Shown here one piece after another: positions 6,378-6,446 of a stretch of DNA of 6,446 nt. Location: contig JAZFSZ010000108.1 of NCBI GenBank assembly GCA_036446455.1, forward strand, positions 1 to 6,446, in the 5' to 3' direction. This DNA is from JAZFSZ01 sp036446455 (GTDB lineage: Bacteria; Pseudomonadota; Gammaproteobacteria; Acidiferrobacterales; JAJDNE01). The position numbers and the translations under genes are program-made. Each line of letters opens with the position of its first letter. Position 1 is the stretch's first letter. The notes below the pieces were generated by a model. It searched no databases, was not told where the DNA came from, and was given only the letters and a program-made list of their open reading frames with translations.

Positions 6378-6446
6378 ATCGGGAAACAAGACCGACTCAA
6401 ACCCAAAGTAGCGCAAATCCTTGATGCGCATGGGATAGAGAATGCC
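6372..6446 (-). CDS. Possible 3' end of a convergent gene (partial, unidentified)
   Basis: Read on the minus strand, the last 75 bases are open for 24 codons (starting GILYPMRIKDLRYFG, ending VLFPDL) and end in a TAG at 6374-6372 that overlaps the last codons of mfd by 6 bp. The composition is protein-like, but the segment is too short to recognise a family. The codons do not resemble the C-terminus I would expect for CsiV, a gene sometimes found beside mfd. No hairpin terminator is visible between the two convergent ends. Confidence 0.3.
   Translation of the reverse strand, partial: GILYPMRIKDLRYFGFESVLFPDL

Noticed and set aside
6411..6432. Short dyad GCGCA/TGCGC downstream of mfd considered as a terminator
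   Set aside because: The stem is only 5 bp with a 9-base loop and no T-run, and it lies inside the possible convergent coding tail.

Overview
The window looks like chromosomal DNA of a gammaproteobacterium. IspD, IspF and Mfd resemble the E. coli proteins closely over their full lengths and catalytic motifs, but the gene order differs: a CarD/CdnL-type transcription factor gene, not ftsB, precedes ispD. Sampled lines of mfd are about 58-60% G+C, while sampled lines of the small-gene cassette at 211-940 are only about 38-40%. I cannot name a genus.

Layout. On the minus strand, reading from 2684 down to 252, five genes lie head to tail with almost no gaps: carD-like, ispD, ispF, a nucleotidyltransferase-fold gene, and a 70-codon gene. 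Spacings are 13 bp, a 1-bp overlap, 8 bp, and an 11-bp overlap, so they look like one operon. After a short AT-rich spacer comes a second ispF sequence (1-209). It lacks its first 29 codons, continues off the left edge, and is about 84% identical to the complete ispF. On the plus strand, mfd (transcription-repair coupling factor) fills 2775-6377 and diverges from carD across a roughly 90-bp region with an 8-bp inverted repeat. A possible convergent gene end overlaps the mfd stop codon at the right edge.

How the genes work together. IspD and IspF catalyse steps 3 and 5 of the MEP isoprenoid pathway. The CarD-like protein and Mfd both carry the RNA-polymerase-binding CarD/TRCF domain and are transcribed from one shared control region. 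The nucleotidyltransferase and its small partner are not part of this housekeeping set. They sit between a complete ispF and a broken, diverged ispF, which suggests a small accessory cassette (possibly toxin-antitoxin-like) gained by recombination at ispF. The nucleotidyltransferase gene uses a Shine-Dalgarno that overlaps the ispF stop codon. The two ispF copies form a 1125-bp-offset direct repeat through which the cassette could be lost again while leaving one hybrid ispF.
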